A DNA stretch of 64,000 bases from an uncultured Paenibacillaceae bacterium (GTDB taxonomy: Bacteria; Bacillota; Bacilli; Aneurinibacillales; Aneurinibacillaceae), in assembly GCA_946478845.1 (NCBI GenBank), contig CAMLDI010000010.1:41082-105081 (forward strand). Direction: 5' to 3'. The notes beneath the pieces are model-generated. The model made no database searches and had not been told where the DNA came from. It saw only the letters and a list, made by a program, of their open reading frames with translations. A program made the translations under genes and the position numbers. This document shows, in pieces, positions 1 to 9,128 of this stretch; position 1 is the stretch's first letter; the number at the start of each line of letters is the position of its first letter.

Positions 1-543
1 TCCCTTGTAATCATCTGCTTTGAAACCTTGCATCATTGTCCCAAATTGTTGTTCATTTGCTTCACCTTTAGCATATAGCAATCCCGATTTTGTCCCTGTG
101 TGAAATACATTTCCGTCTACTATTAATTCATACAGTTCAGGATTAGAACCACTTAAATTCCATCCTTTAATTTGTTCTTGTTTGTTCATATCATTTTCCT
201 CCTTTATCATTCGTACAGCTTTCATCACCTTACGATATTTTCCGGGAGGCAAGCTATACACTTCTTTAAATGCTCTTGAAAACGCCTCTTGAGATTGAAA
301 ACGAAAAAAGAAGGCGATTGATATAATTGATTCATCTGTTTGTAACAGAAGCATCGAAGCCACTGCTAATCTACGTAAACGTATATATTCCCCAATCGAT
401 TTCCCTGTTTCCTGTTTAAATACCCTCGATAAATGATATTTCGAATAACCAATTATGGAGGGGAAAATATCTAGTTGAATATCTTCTGTCAGATTGTCTT
501 CAATATAAGAGACTGTTCTTTGAGTTATTTCACTGTAATACAA
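1..543 (-). CDS. AraC-family transcriptional regulator (partial, cut by window edge)
   Basis: DNA-binding regulator of the AraC/XylS family; the C-terminus lies beyond base 1. The visible part has the usual two helix-turn-helix motifs in the first ~110 residues, with FQSQEAFSRAFK followed by the conserved SLPPGKYRK. From about residue 125 a second domain begins (GWNLSGSN, then GNVFHTGTKSG), of the kind seen behind AraC DNA-binding domains in Bacillus; its ligand is unknown to me. TTG at 543 is taken as the start because GAGGTG sits 6 nt upstream; GTG at 552 is the alternative. Its target genes are not evident here. Family assignment is secure, function is not. Confidence 0.8.
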   Translation of the reverse strand, partial: MYYSEITQRTVSYIEDNLTEDIQLDIFPSIIGYSKYHLSRVFKQETGKSIGEYIRLRRLAVASMLLLQTDESIISIAFFFRFQSQEAFSRAFKEVYSLPPGKYRKVMKAVRMIKEENDMNKQEQIKGWNLSGSNPELYELIVDGNVFHTGTKSGLLYAKGEANEQQFGTMMQGFKADDYKG

Positions 544-660
544 CTCGCTCACCTCAAGATAATCATAATGAATAAACAGAAAAAAGTTTTGATAAATATT
601 GCTATATGTTTTCAAATGAACCTGCTTATTCCATTAAGCTCCCCTTTAACTGTTTAAATC

Positions 661-691
661 CAAAGAAAAATGGACTGCCGAAACAGTCCAT
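661..691 (-). terminator. Rho-independent terminator of the ECF sigma operon
   Basis: A perfect 8-bp stem (ATGGACTG/CAGTCCAT) with a 6-nt loop is followed on the minus strand by a T-rich tract. It lies downstream of the 2581-764 minus-strand operon and separates it from the AraC gene. Confidence 0.8.
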
Positions 692-763
692 CATTGTTCA
701 ATTACTAACACGGCTCTAACATTCCATCCCTATGGCCGGCCGTTTTTTTCCTGCACTAACATA

Positions 764-1081
764 TCAAGGCTTCGGATTAATTCCTACCCAAGATAGCCCA
801 ATCATTAAAAATGTAAAAACTAGAATGAACAAACTAATCCCTATCCCCCAAAGTGCATATAATTTCGATCTTTTGGATGTAATCAACCCAAGTAGCCCTA
901 GGAAAAAACCAACAATCGGCAGGGTGACGAGAAACATTTCCGGAAAATCATCGATATCAACTAATAATGCAATATTAACTCCCGCTAGGGCGATAAGAGC
1001 GATCAGGAAGGATAGAAATCCCGAAATGGTTGGCAGTTTTCTTTGTTTTCCTTTGTTATTATTGTTCATTTCCAGTTCCAT
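764..1081 (-). CDS. Small three-helix membrane protein, last gene of ECF sigma operon
   Basis: Unrecognised 105-residue integral membrane protein. A short charged N-terminus is followed by three hydrophobic segments at about 17-40, 48-68 and 76-98, so nearly the whole protein is membrane. The start overlaps the end of the anti-sigma gene by 16 bp, which argues for translational coupling and a shared role in the same envelope-stress circuit. A terminator follows at 661-691. No catalytic motif is visible; a role in holding or tuning the anti-sigma factor is inference from position only. Confidence 0.7.
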   Translation of the reverse strand: MELEMNNNNKGKQRKLPTISGFLSFLIALIALAGVNIALLVDIDDFPEMFLVTLPIVGFFLGLLGLITSKRSKLYALWGIGISLFILVFTFLMIGLSWVGINPKP

Positions 1082-2097
1082 AGCTTCACTTCCCCCACCT
1101 TCATGACCCTGATCAGATCATTATCCTTCAGTTTTCTTAATTCCGGAGTTGGTCCGGTGACAACTGCTCCATAGACTTGGATCCCATTTTTCTCGATATA
1201 AGGGATTCTTTCTTTTAAAACTAAAGATCTTGCCCGTGATATTTTCTCGGCTGTTTTTTCATCCTTGGCCAAGAATTTTAAAATATCTAAAAATACCTCC
1301 TCATTTGACTGTTCTTTACCATTAAATGGTGACCATGTGGTGGTATCGACTTGCAGAGGATAGCCGATTGGCGCAATCGAATATCCCGCTTCATATAGTT
1401 TTTTATCCTCAAGCCCTGTATCAACGGCTACCCATCTTACCTCAACTTTATTCCCGAGCTGTTTTTCAATCTCATCTGGCTTCATTAATTGATTTAAAGA
1501 TAGATAAATCTCCCCCACCGTTCCATCCGGAAGGTGATCGAGAATATCCCAGTCCGAATAGACTGTTTTGCCATATTGCCCTTCCGGATGAAAAAGCATG
1601 TCTGTCTCCATGTCTCCCGTAATTGGAAGCGGCCTCTCAAGTTCGATATCCCGCTCAGGAAAATTTGGCTTATCCAGCGCAAAACTAACCGAGTACTCCC
1701 CCGTTTTATAATCCTCTTTTCCAATACGCTTAAATACATCAAAATAAATATTCATCGTAAAAAATCCGATATCCTCTTCTAAGTCCATTTCTTCCAAACT
1801 CATGTTTGGTTCCGTTACATAAATGGTTTTTGTGGCGATATCAATTAGATGATTCGCTTTTCCGCCAATCGCGTAATACAAATAGCTGCTTAATGTAAGC
1901 ACTGGCACAATGAGTAATAATACAGCCAGACTAATCATAATATTTGTCTTTAGTGCATGATTTCTGCTCTCTTTAATCAGTCTTTTTTGATTTTTTTCCG
2001 GTACCATGTGGCTTTTTTCATAGTCTTGCATCGATTCATTTAAAAATGATTGATAAAGTTCCTCATCGTTTTGATTTTGCTCTTTATCCATAACCAT
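1066..2097 (-). CDS. Membrane-anchored anti-sigma factor (sigma factor regulator N/C-terminal type)
   Basis: Predicted anti-sigma factor for the sigma factor encoded just upstream. An acidic, soluble N-terminus of ~45 residues should bind sigma in the cytoplasm; a single membrane helix follows (IMISLAVLLLIVPVLTLSSY), then a ~270-residue extracellular domain. The layout and the post-helix motif AIGGKANHLIDIATKTIYV match the Bacillus sigma-factor-regulator families as I remember them. ATG at 2097 has GGAGGAGG just upstream, a better start than the ATG at 2127. It overlaps the sigma gene by 14 bp. Stress signals and any releasing protease are not visible in the window. Confidence 0.8.
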   Translation of the reverse strand: MVMDKEQNQNDEELYQSFLNESMQDYEKSHMVPEKNQKRLIKESRNHALKTNIMISLAVLLLIVPVLTLSSYLYYAIGGKANHLIDIATKTIYVTEPNMSLEEMDLEEDIGFFTMNIYFDVFKRIGKEDYKTGEYSVSFALDKPNFPERDIELERPLPITGDMETDMLFHPEGQYGKTVYSDWDILDHLPDGTVGEIYLSLNQLMKPDEIEKQLGNKVEVRWVAVDTGLEDKKLYEAGYSIAPIGYPLQVDTTTWSPFNGKEQSNEEVFLDILKFLAKDEKTAEKISRARSLVLKERIPYIEKNGIQVYGAVVTGPTPELRKLKDNDLIRVMKVGEVKLWNWK

Positions 2098-2581
2098 CTT
2101 GCCTCCTCCTTTCCTTGACCCTTTCAACTACCTTTTTCCTTCCCCTTGATAAATGGCTCTTCAGCGTATTTATATTTAATTGAAGAATTTCAGCCGCTTC
2201 TTTTAAACTCAACTGATGCAAGTCACAAAGAACCAGTGCATGCATTTCAGTTTCCTTCAATGAATGAATATCGTTCATAAGTGCGGTAAAGCCTTCCTTC
2301 TCTAAAAGATCAATTTCCGGTGTTTTCATACTAATTTGATTATGTATTTTATCGGTAATAACCAGCCTTTTATGTTTTCTGATAAAATCGATAAAGGTAT
2401 GATAGGCCACTTTAAACAGCCAAAGTTTAATATGATTAATGTCATTTTCCGACAACTGAAGATACGCCCGGTAAAAAGTCTCTTGGACTAAATCCTCCGC
2501 CGTATGGTGATTTTTTGAAAGGGAAAACAAGTATCGATATAGATCATCTACATATGCTTCAAATGCCTCATCTAAATCCAC
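2084..2581 (-). CDS. ECF-type RNA polymerase sigma factor
   Basis: Sigma-70 family factor of the extracytoplasmic function type, 165 residues. Region 2 (about residues 5-75) contains AEDLVQETFYRAY; region 4 (about 105-155) ends in an HTH with LSLKEAAEILQLNINTLKSH and SRGRKK. The ATG at 2581 is preceded by GAAGGGGGG. It is the first gene of a three-gene minus-strand operon with its anti-sigma factor, the standard arrangement for ECF systems. An upstream AAC-N17-CGT element suggests autoregulation. The regulon is unknown; the divergently transcribed Tad operon is the obvious neighbour to test. Confidence 0.92.
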   Translation of the reverse strand: MDLDEAFEAYVDDLYRYLFSLSKNHHTAEDLVQETFYRAYLQLSENDINHIKLWLFKVAYHTFIDFIRKHKRLVITDKIHNQISMKTPEIDLLEKEGFTALMNDIHSLKETEMHALVLCDLHQLSLKEAAEILQLNINTLKSHLSRGRKKVVERVKERRRQDGYG

Positions 2582-2605
2582 CGCGTTCCCCCCTTCAACC
2601 TATCC

Positions 2606-2630
2606 ACGAAACAGCCATATAAAAAGTTGC
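2606..2630 (-). promoter_or_regulatory. Candidate ECF-type autoregulatory promoter
   Basis: On the minus strand GCAAC is followed after 17 nt by CGT, resembling the AAC/CGT core of Bacillus ECF promoters. It lies 25-49 bp upstream of the sigma-factor start and in the divergent region shared with the Tad operon. Pattern match only. Confidence 0.35.
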
Positions 2631-2781
2631 TAAATCGGAAAATTATTTCCTACTTTTTTATTTGCTAAGGAGACAATTGGCAGTAAATTATTAACAATAA
2701 TAGTTGAAGAATCATCTAATATTCCATAGAATTAGTTTAAACGACAAAATAATTGAAATACAGACAAAGGAGGAATTGCTA

Positions 2782-3174
2782 GTGTTCCACTGGTTCCGTA
2801 ATAATCGGGGTTCTAGTTCCGTTGAATTTATAGCTATACTGCCTTTTTTTATTCTTTTAGGATTAGTAGTTTGGCAGTTTGCGGTGATTGGGTATGCCAT
2901 TCTGAATACACAGGCTGCAGCTAGAGATGGGATAAGAGTTGCCTCTACGGTTTGGCAAACGGAACCAACCAAACAGGCTGCAGAAAAGAGTTTTGGGCCG
3001 GCTACATCCTATTATTCTTTAACGAAGGTTGATGTAGTAATTGATAAGGTGAATTCAGAAGCCACTCTAACGGTACATAGTTCCATTTATCCGGTTTTAA
3101 TTCCCAAAGCTTTCCGTTCATCTGATTTAGCTTTTCCTTTTCAATGGAAAGTTACAGCCCCTTTATATCAATAA
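2782..3174 (+). CDS. TadE-like pseudopilin, first gene of Tad operon
   Basis: Minor pilin-like protein of the tight-adherence secretion system, 130 residues. Near the N-terminus RGSSSVEFIAILPFF combines the glutamate and hydrophobic helix typical of TadE/TadF (helix about 13-38), with a short periplasm-facing domain behind it. GTG at 2782 is chosen because AAGGAGGAATT lies upstream with ideal spacing; the in-frame ATG at 2704 has no ribosome site. It begins the plus-strand Tad operon that runs to 9584. It would be processed by the prepilin peptidase at 9129-9584. The assignment to TadE rather than TadG rests on size. Confidence 0.75.
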   Translation: MFHWFRNNRGSSSVEFIAILPFFILLGLVVWQFAVIGYAILNTQAAARDGIRVASTVWQTEPTKQAAEKSFGPATSYYSLTKVDVVIDKVNSEATLTVHSSIYPVLIPKAFRSSDLAFPFQWKVTAPLYQ

Positions 3175-3220
3175 TACATTTTTAAATTATACATATTGAA
3201 AGAAAGTGAGGGCATCTAGA

Positions 3221-3853
3221 TTGCTAGAATTAAAACGCAAAGCCATTCTTTTTCTCTCCCTTGCCATTATAATGGCTATTTTGGCTGGGGTGCTTTTTTC
3301 TAATCAGGTAGCTGTTTTGCAAGAAAGAATGGGTGTAATGTCCAAAACTTACGTAGCCAAATATGATATTGAGCCTCGGACACCCTTAAAGCTATCCGAT
3401 TTTGAAGTAAAAGAGATTCCGTTGCAATATGCCCCTGAGTCTGTTGTTTTAGACCCTAAAGTAATTCAGGAATCAGTTAGCCTTCTTCCTTTAAAGAAAG
3501 GGGATGTATTGGCGAAAAATATGTTGAAGCCCATGGATGGCCAGGCAAACAGCTCAACCAGCCGTCTCGTTAGAGTGATGGCCGATAACAAAGTGCAATT
3601 TGATTCTGTTCTTGAACCCATGGATCGGGTGGATATTATTGTTTCCCGGCAGGTAGGCAATCAAAGGGAAACCATATTATTTAAACGTGATGTGTTGGTT
3701 CTTACGGTTTATCAGAGTGGAGATAAACAGAAAAGCCAGTTGGAAGGCATTGGTGTGGAAGTATCCATTGAGGATGCCATAGCCCTAACAGATGTGTTGA
3801 ATTATAGTGACCGAATTCGCATCCTGAAGGCCAACAATACACGGGTGAATTAA
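3221..3853 (+). CDS. cpaB: Flp pilus assembly protein CpaB/RcpC (SAF domain)
   Basis: Assembly protein of Tad pili, thought to act outside the membrane or at the outer face and to bind peptidoglycan or pilin. One N-terminal helix (about residues 8-26) is followed by a SAF-type domain (about 40-105, with KYDIEPRTPLKLSDF and LLPLKKGDVL) and an RcpC-like region to the end. TTG at 3221 has AGTGAGGG 8 nt upstream; GTG at 3206 is an alternative with a weak site. It sits between the TadE-like gene and the TadZ gene. Length (210 residues) is usual for Gram-positive versions. Confidence 0.82.
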   Translation: MLELKRKAILFLSLAIIMAILAGVLFSNQVAVLQERMGVMSKTYVAKYDIEPRTPLKLSDFEVKEIPLQYAPESVVLDPKVIQESVSLLPLKKGDVLAKNMLKPMDGQANSSTSRLVRVMADNKVQFDSVLEPMDRVDIIVSRQVGNQRETILFKRDVLVLTVYQSGDKQKSQLEGIGVEVSIEDAIALTDVLNYSDRIRILKANNTRVN

Positions 3854-3889
3854 GGCAACATTTTGAAAACCGGAAAGGATGGAATCTGA

Positions 3890-5161
3890 ATGAATAACCA
3901 GGAAATGCGGGAATGGAGTTTGCTCCTTATTACCGATTCTGCAGAAATCCGCTCCAGAATGGAAGACCATTTAACAGGCTTGCCCATTTCTCTAGACACG
4001 ATTACTCAAGAAGAAGTTAGTGCTGGAGTCTTTCGTTTTAGTCCGGATTTAGTATTACTTCATGAGCCTACTCATGGGGCATCACCGGAAACCGTTAGTT
4101 TTATATTGTCTGAATCTCCAGGTAGTCTTGTGATTTTTCTTGCTGAATCCAGAGATTTTAGCATGATGCGGGAAGTCCAACGGTCTGGGGTTATGGATAT
4201 TATTATGATTCCCGATGAGGAAGTCATGTTAGGGGATGTGGTACGCCGGGCCCTGCGGCTAAAACAGGAGATGGTGTCTGCCAGTGAAACTGCTCGCTTT
4301 TTTCCAGGAACTACAACCAAAGGAAAAGGGCAGGTCGTTGCTTTTTATAGCGGAAAAGGGGGAGTAGGGAAATCTCTTATTTCTGGTACTTTAGCCCATA
4401 CTCTGCAATTGGATTATCCTTATAATGTTTTGCTGGTGGATTTAAACTTGCAAAATGGAGGAATATCACCTTTATTTGGGTTGAAAGAGAATCGTTCCAT
4501 TTATGATTTAATTCCCGTAATGGGGGAATTGAATGAAACCCATTTACGGAATGTTGTGGTTCGAGAAACCATATCACAAATGGATGTTCTTGTAAGTCCC
4601 TCTGATACAGAAAAAGGGGAGTATGTTACGCCTGACCATATTCAGCGACTCTTAAGGGTAGCCAGAAGATACTATGATTATGTAGTGGTAGATCTTCCCA
4701 CAGGTATGGATGAGAAAAAGCAGATGGCATTAATGGAAGCAGATCGAATCTTTTATATTTCTACTCTAGATATTCCTTCTTTAATGGTTCTGCGGCAAAG
4801 TCTGGATCTTTTCCGACGATTGACTATTGATAACAGCCCAGAACACTTAAGCGTAGTATTTAATCAAATTCACGAAAAAAATGAAATCGTAGTAAATGAT
4901 TTAAAAAAGATGGAGGAAATCAATTACTTTATGACGTTGCCATCTGACTGGAAAACGATCCAGAACAAATTAAATCTAACTGAACCAATACGGAAACAAC
5001 CCCAGGAGAAGAAACTTTCTCCTTTTGCAAAAAGTATTCGCCAATTGGCTCAGGCACTGATATCAGGTACTGGAATACAGGAAGAAGAAAAGAATGAAGG
5101 CACATTTTTGAAGAAACTTTCTCCTTTTGCAGAGAGAAAGCATAAGAAGAAAGTTTTATAG
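3890..5161 (+). CDS. tadZ: TadZ/CpaE-like pilus localisation ATPase
   Basis: MinD/ParA-type ATPase that places the Tad machinery in the cell. The first ~130 residues form a degenerate receiver-like domain; from about residue 145 the ATPase domain begins with the deviant Walker A YSGKGGVGKS and continues with LLVDLNLQNGG and VVVDLPTG. The C-terminus carries a lysine-rich repeat of KKLSPFA(K/E), seen twice near residues 375 and 412. GGAAAGGATGG precedes the ATG. The gene directly precedes cpaF, 11 bp away, as in most Tad operons. Confidence 0.88.
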   Translation: MNNQEMREWSLLLITDSAEIRSRMEDHLTGLPISLDTITQEEVSAGVFRFSPDLVLLHEPTHGASPETVSFILSESPGSLVIFLAESRDFSMMREVQRSGVMDIIMIPDEEVMLGDVVRRALRLKQEMVSASETARFFPGTTTKGKGQVVAFYSGKGGVGKSLISGTLAHTLQLDYPYNVLLVDLNLQNGGISPLFGLKENRSIYDLIPVMGELNETHLRNVVVRETISQMDVLVSPSDTEKGEYVTPDHIQRLLRVARRYYDYVVVDLPTGMDEKKQMALMEADRIFYISTLDIPSLMVLRQSLDLFRRLTIDNSPEHLSVVFNQIHEKNEIVVNDLKKMEEINYFMTLPSDWKTIQNKLNLTEPIRKQPQEKKLSPFAKSIRQLAQALISGTGIQEEEKNEGTFLKKLSPFAERKHKKKVL

Positions 5162-5172
5162 GAGGAAGAGGT

Positions 5173-6564
5173 ATGCCACTATTCAGTAAAAATCAAGGTC
5201 AGGCACCTATCCATTCCTATTTAGAAGAAGATCGAAATGAATACCTGGAAACCTTAGGCCGCCATTATAAAAACCGTCTTCTCGGGGAAGCGGACATTCA
5301 ATCCATTACTCGTTTGCCAGCTGAAGAAATGCGCAGGGCAGTAGAACGGATCCTGGCCCAATTTATGAGTGAAGAACGCCTTGTCCTTCCCCGAAGAGAC
5401 CGGGATTTTTTGGTATCGAGAATTCTCAATGAGTCCGTTGGCCTGGGGCCTTTGGAAGGGCTTTTGAAGGATGAAGGAATTACGGAAATCCTAATCAATG
5501 GATATGACCGGGTATTTGTTGAAAAGAAAGGGAAGTTGGAGCAGGTTCCTGTTCGCTTTAAAAATGAAGAACACTTGAGGCAAATCATCGAACGGATTGT
5601 CGCTCCCATGGGACGAAGAATTGATGAAAGTTCGCCTATGGTAGATGCACGCTTGCCCGATGGAAGCCGGGTGAATGCAGTCATTGCCCCCGTTAGCCTT
5701 TTTGGGTCAACGGTTTCCATTCGCCGTTTTTCAAAAAATCCCTATACAATGGATAATTTAATGGGGTTTGGCACTTTTTCACCTGATATTTCCCGCTTTT
5801 TGCAAAACATCGTGAAAGCAAGATTAAATGTTTTGATTTCCGGGGGAACAGGGAGTGGGAAAACTACCTTGCTTAACGCCATGGCAGCTGCGATTCCTGA
5901 AGGTGAACGGGTCATTACCATTGAGGATATGGCTGAATTGCGCCTGAATCGAAAACATGTGGTAGGGTTAGAAGCTCGTCCCGCCAATGTAGAGGGAACG
6001 GGGAGAATTAATATACGGGAGTTAGTTCGAAACGCTTTGCGGATGCGTCCAGACCGAATTGTTGTTGGGGAAGTTCGGAGCGGAGAAGCCTTTGATATGT
6101 TGCAAGCCATGAACACAGGCCATGAAGGCTCTTTAACCACTCTTCATGCCAATTCTGTGGCAGATGCCATTCGCCGTTTAGAGTCCATGGTCATTATGTC
6201 CGGGACAGGCCTGGGGTCAGAGGTAATCCGGGATTATATTTATTCCGCTTTAGATTATATTGTCCAAATCGGCCGTTTAGAGGATGGAAGCCGTAAAGTG
6301 TTGTCCATTTCCGAAGTGCAAAAAGGCAAAGACGGCAGCCTGGAAAAAATAGAAGAAATCTTTCGCTTTGACCGCCAGGGGATCGATGAAAATCAGATCG
6401 ATGAAAATCATCATGTACTGGGGAACTTTATCGCAACAGGTGTTTATCCCCGCTCTTTAGAACGTTTTCAAGTGTATGGAATTCAGCAGGATTTGTCTGA
6501 CTTTGAACCAGATCTTGCTTGCTATGAGAAGGAGATGGATAGGAAGCAGGTGTACCAGACATGA
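5173..6564 (+). CDS. cpaF: CpaF/TadA secretion ATPase
   Basis: Hexameric type II/IV secretion ATPase that powers Tad pilus assembly or substrate export at the inner face of the membrane. 463 residues: an N-terminal domain with PMVDARLPDGSRVNAV, Walker A ISGGTGSGKTT at about 222-232, Walker B-like VITIEDMAEL, RPDRIVVGEVRSGEA and the histidine-box region SLTTLHANS near 320. The set of nucleotide-binding motifs looks complete, so the enzyme should be active. GGAGGAAGAGG precedes ATG 5173. Its stop overlaps the tadB start by 4 bp. Confidence 0.95.
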   Translation: MPLFSKNQGQAPIHSYLEEDRNEYLETLGRHYKNRLLGEADIQSITRLPAEEMRRAVERILAQFMSEERLVLPRRDRDFLVSRILNESVGLGPLEGLLKDEGITEILINGYDRVFVEKKGKLEQVPVRFKNEEHLRQIIERIVAPMGRRIDESSPMVDARLPDGSRVNAVIAPVSLFGSTVSIRRFSKNPYTMDNLMGFGTFSPDISRFLQNIVKARLNVLISGGTGSGKTTLLNAMAAAIPEGERVITIEDMAELRLNRKHVVGLEARPANVEGTGRINIRELVRNALRMRPDRIVVGEVRSGEAFDMLQAMNTGHEGSLTTLHANSVADAIRRLESMVIMSGTGLGSEVIRDYIYSALDYIVQIGRLEDGSRKVLSISEVQKGKDGSLEKIEEIFRFDRQGIDENQIDENHHVLGNFIATGVYPRSLERFQVYGIQQDLSDFEPDLACYEKEMDRKQVYQT

Positions 6565-7484
6565 TGACTTACTTCCTCGTCGCCTTTATTGGCACAATCC
6601 TTCTGCAAATTGGTGTGTATTTTTTCATTCAATATTGGGTGAGTAAAAACAAGATTAAGAAAAATATTAAACCATTATTTATGGCGAAGAAGCGTAAAAG
6701 TTTCCTGGGGAAATTAGGGGATCGATTTGACCGGTCCGAACGGGGAAAAGTGATTTCCCAAAAGTTATTAGAAATGAATCTTACTATTAAACCTTCAGAA
6801 TATATGGCCTTCCGGGTGGTTTTTTATATGGCTTCCTGGCTTATTGTCTCAAAAATGCTGGCAGTCTCCTCTTTAATTGGGTTAGTCTTAGGGATTGGAT
6901 TGGTTGAAAGCGGGATTTGGCTTTTTTATCGTCAACGGAAAGCCAAGTATTTGCTTCAAGTAGAGGAACAGCTGCCAGAAGTATGCCGTATGCTGGGGAA
7001 TACGGTCCGAGCCGGTTTTTCCATACAGCAGGGATTACAGCATGTAGCCCGTATCCTTGATTATCCATTAGGTCCCCATTTTCGCAATCTTGTAAACGAA
7101 CTTGCCTTAGGGGTGGAATTGAGTGAAGGGTTTAAGCACCTATTGGAACGCCTCCCGAGCAGGGAACTACGCTTTTTTTCTTCCACGATTTTATTACAGA
7201 AGGAATCCGGAGGGAATTTGTTTCAAGTCATGGACCAAATGGCAGACACATTAAAACAGCGGATTTTGGTGCAAAAATCCATTGAAACGGCAACAGCAGA
7301 AGGAAGGTATACAGCCTTTATTTTACCCATACTTGGTTTGTTTATTGTGCTTATTTTTAGCCAGTCCATGGATTTAGGGAAACTTTTGTTAAATCCGATC
7401 GGGTTATTATTGTTGGGTGTATTTATTGTAGGACAAATCATCGGTTTTCTTCTGGTTCGAAGAATTAGCAATATCCGAGTTTAG
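6561..7484 (+). CDS. tadB: TadB inner-membrane platform protein
   Basis: Type II secretion F-domain protein, one of the two platform proteins of the Tad system. 307 residues; membrane segments at about 4-24, 92-121, 252-275 and 280-300, with the cytoplasmic F domain between the second and third (QLPEVCRMLGNTVRAGFSIQ, the characteristic start of the domain). The ATG overlaps the end of cpaF, implying coupled translation. It pairs with TadC just downstream. Confidence 0.9.
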   Translation: MMTYFLVAFIGTILLQIGVYFFIQYWVSKNKIKKNIKPLFMAKKRKSFLGKLGDRFDRSERGKVISQKLLEMNLTIKPSEYMAFRVVFYMASWLIVSKMLAVSSLIGLVLGIGLVESGIWLFYRQRKAKYLLQVEEQLPEVCRMLGNTVRAGFSIQQGLQHVARILDYPLGPHFRNLVNELALGVELSEGFKHLLERLPSRELRFFSSTILLQKESGGNLFQVMDQMADTLKQRILVQKSIETATAEGRYTAFILPILGLFIVLIFSQSMDLGKLLLNPIGLLLLGVFIVGQIIGFLLVRRISNIRV

Positions 7485-7496
7485 GAGGTGAGGGAG

Positions 7497-8405
7497 ATGA
7501 CGGAAATAACCATCTTGATTTATGGAGCGGTGGCTTTATTTTTAGTTTTTTCTTTCTATTATTATCGCTTTACCATACATAGGAGCAAACTCCGGGATAA
7601 AATTACTGCCATTTTTGCCAGGGAACAAGTACTGAAAAAAGTTAGCTGGCAAGAGAAATGGGTGAAAAAGCTGGTAAGCTGGTCGAAAGATTTGGCCCCA
7701 TTGGGGAGTAAACTCACCTTTTTCAGTAAAACGGATGACATTGAAAAAAATTTAACCCGTGCCGGTCGGCCTTTTCGTCTTCAGGCAATAGATATTCATG
7801 GGTTAAAAATGCTGTCAGCCATCCTTGGTTTAATTACTGGGATGCTAATGATGATTCCTCTTTTTTTCCTGGGGATGGCTGCTCCATTGTTGTTTTTACT
7901 GCTGGGCTTCTTCATCCCTCTTTTGGTTTTAAAACAGCTGGGAGACCTGCGGCAAATGGCTATTTCTCAGGAACTTCCTGATTTTTTTGATACCATTTCC
8001 ATCACCCTTTCTGCTGGCCTTAGCCTGGAAACAGCTCTGCAGAGATATGTGAAAACAACAGAAGGAGCCTTAAGCGATGAGCTGAGTGTATTCAATGATG
8101 AAGTAAAATTAGGGGTTCCCAGGGAAGAAGCTCTCATGAATCTGTCTCGGAGAACCCAGAACCCGGACGTGGAGAATCTTACCCATGATTTAATACAGGC
8201 CATTCGCCTTGGGGTTCCCTTTGCTAAAACATTTCGTTTGCAGGCAGAAGGGATGCGTAAAATCCGTGAAGAACGGGCCAAGGATCAGGCAAGAAAGGCT
8301 GGCCCAAAACTTGCACTGGTCACCACTCTGGTATTTACCCCTTCGATTATGATTTTTATCATTGGTATGCTCATTTTGAATTTTATGAGCGGGAAGGGAT
8401 TTTAG
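7497..8405 (+). CDS. tadC: TadC inner-membrane platform protein
   Basis: Second F-domain platform protein. About 302 residues; helix at the N-terminus, a pair near 105-150, the F domain beginning with QELPDFFDTISITLSAGLSL, and a C-terminal helix (LVFTPSIMIFIIGMLILNFM). ATG 7497 is chosen since AGGAGG lies 8 nt upstream; GTG 7488 overlaps that site. The stop codon directly abuts the next gene. TadB and TadC are expected to form the membrane platform that CpaF drives. Confidence 0.9.
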   Translation: MTEITILIYGAVALFLVFSFYYYRFTIHRSKLRDKITAIFAREQVLKKVSWQEKWVKKLVSWSKDLAPLGSKLTFFSKTDDIEKNLTRAGRPFRLQAIDIHGLKMLSAILGLITGMLMMIPLFFLGMAAPLLFLLLGFFIPLLVLKQLGDLRQMAISQELPDFFDTISITLSAGLSLETALQRYVKTTEGALSDELSVFNDEVKLGVPREEALMNLSRRTQNPDVENLTHDLIQAIRLGVPFAKTFRLQAEGMRKIREERAKDQARKAGPKLALVTTLVFTPSIMIFIIGMLILNFMSGKGF

Positions 8406-9107
8406 ATGAGGAACCTGTTAAATGAAAAGGGAAATGTTACCGTTGCTTTCCTCGTCTATTTCGCTCTTTTTCTGTTCGCATTGGTTTTGATTTTAAACCT
8501 AAGTAAAGTTTGGTACGCTCATTCCCACTCCCACACCTCTGCAGATGCTGCCAGTTTAGCGGCAACACAAAAAGTGAATGAAATTATACGTCAAAATTCT
8601 GACTTACTTACTTTAATTAATATAAAAATCCAGGAAGAAGTGGAAAAGGTCCTTTCAGAGCATCCCGGGATTGATCCTGAGGAAGCCAGAAGAGAAGTGG
8701 TGGATGGCATGGTTACGGATGAAAGCCAACAAGATTCTCTCTATTTTGCAGACTATGAAGAAATTCCAGTGCCTACCCTTCTTCAGTTAGCCTATGATTT
8801 TAACAGTACAATCATTGGGCAGAAAGTGTGGTTCATTCTTTCTGCTCATAAAGAAGAACTAGCGGCTTATGTTCAGGAATATCTAAAGAAGAATGGTTCC
8901 TATGAAAATAGTGATCAAATCGCCCATGGACGGATTGAGATGCCCTATACATCAAAAGGGCGGATCCGTGTCATTGCTCAAACTGAACTAAATCCTGTAT
9001 GGATTTCCGGATTGCCATTGCCTGATTTTGATCGGGTGGAAGGGGAAGGGGTAGGTCCAAAACTTGTCTATCTGGAAAAAATGCCACCAATCACTATTGA
9101 ATTTTAA
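8406..9107 (+). CDS. TadG/TadE-like membrane-anchored protein
   Basis: TadE/G-like protein, 233 residues. After NEKGNVTVAFLVYF a single helix (about 10-30) is followed by SADAASLAATQKVNEI, the pattern of TadG-like proteins in which the segment after the helix is alanine-rich. The rest is a soluble, external domain with no motif I recognise. It starts one base after the tadC stop. In Tad systems these proteins act as minor pilins or anchors; here it is one of only two pilin-like products of the operon. Confidence 0.75.
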   Translation: MRNLLNEKGNVTVAFLVYFALFLFALVLILNLSKVWYAHSHSHTSADAASLAATQKVNEIIRQNSDLLTLINIKIQEEVEKVLSEHPGIDPEEARREVVDGMVTDESQQDSLYFADYEEIPVPTLLQLAYDFNSTIIGQKVWFILSAHKEELAAYVQEYLKKNGSYENSDQIAHGRIEMPYTSKGRIRVIAQTELNPVWISGLPLPDFDRVEGEGVGPKLVYLEKMPPITIEF

Positions 9108-9128
9108 GGAAAGAAGAGGCAAGTGAAA

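Noticed and set aside
475..657. Plus-strand ORF opposite the AraC gene
   Set aside because: Lies antisense to a clear AraC coding region, no ribosome site and no family pattern.
732..1106. Plus-strand ORF opposite the small membrane protein
   Set aside because: Mirror of the minus-strand gene, which has coupling to the anti-sigma gene and a terminator.
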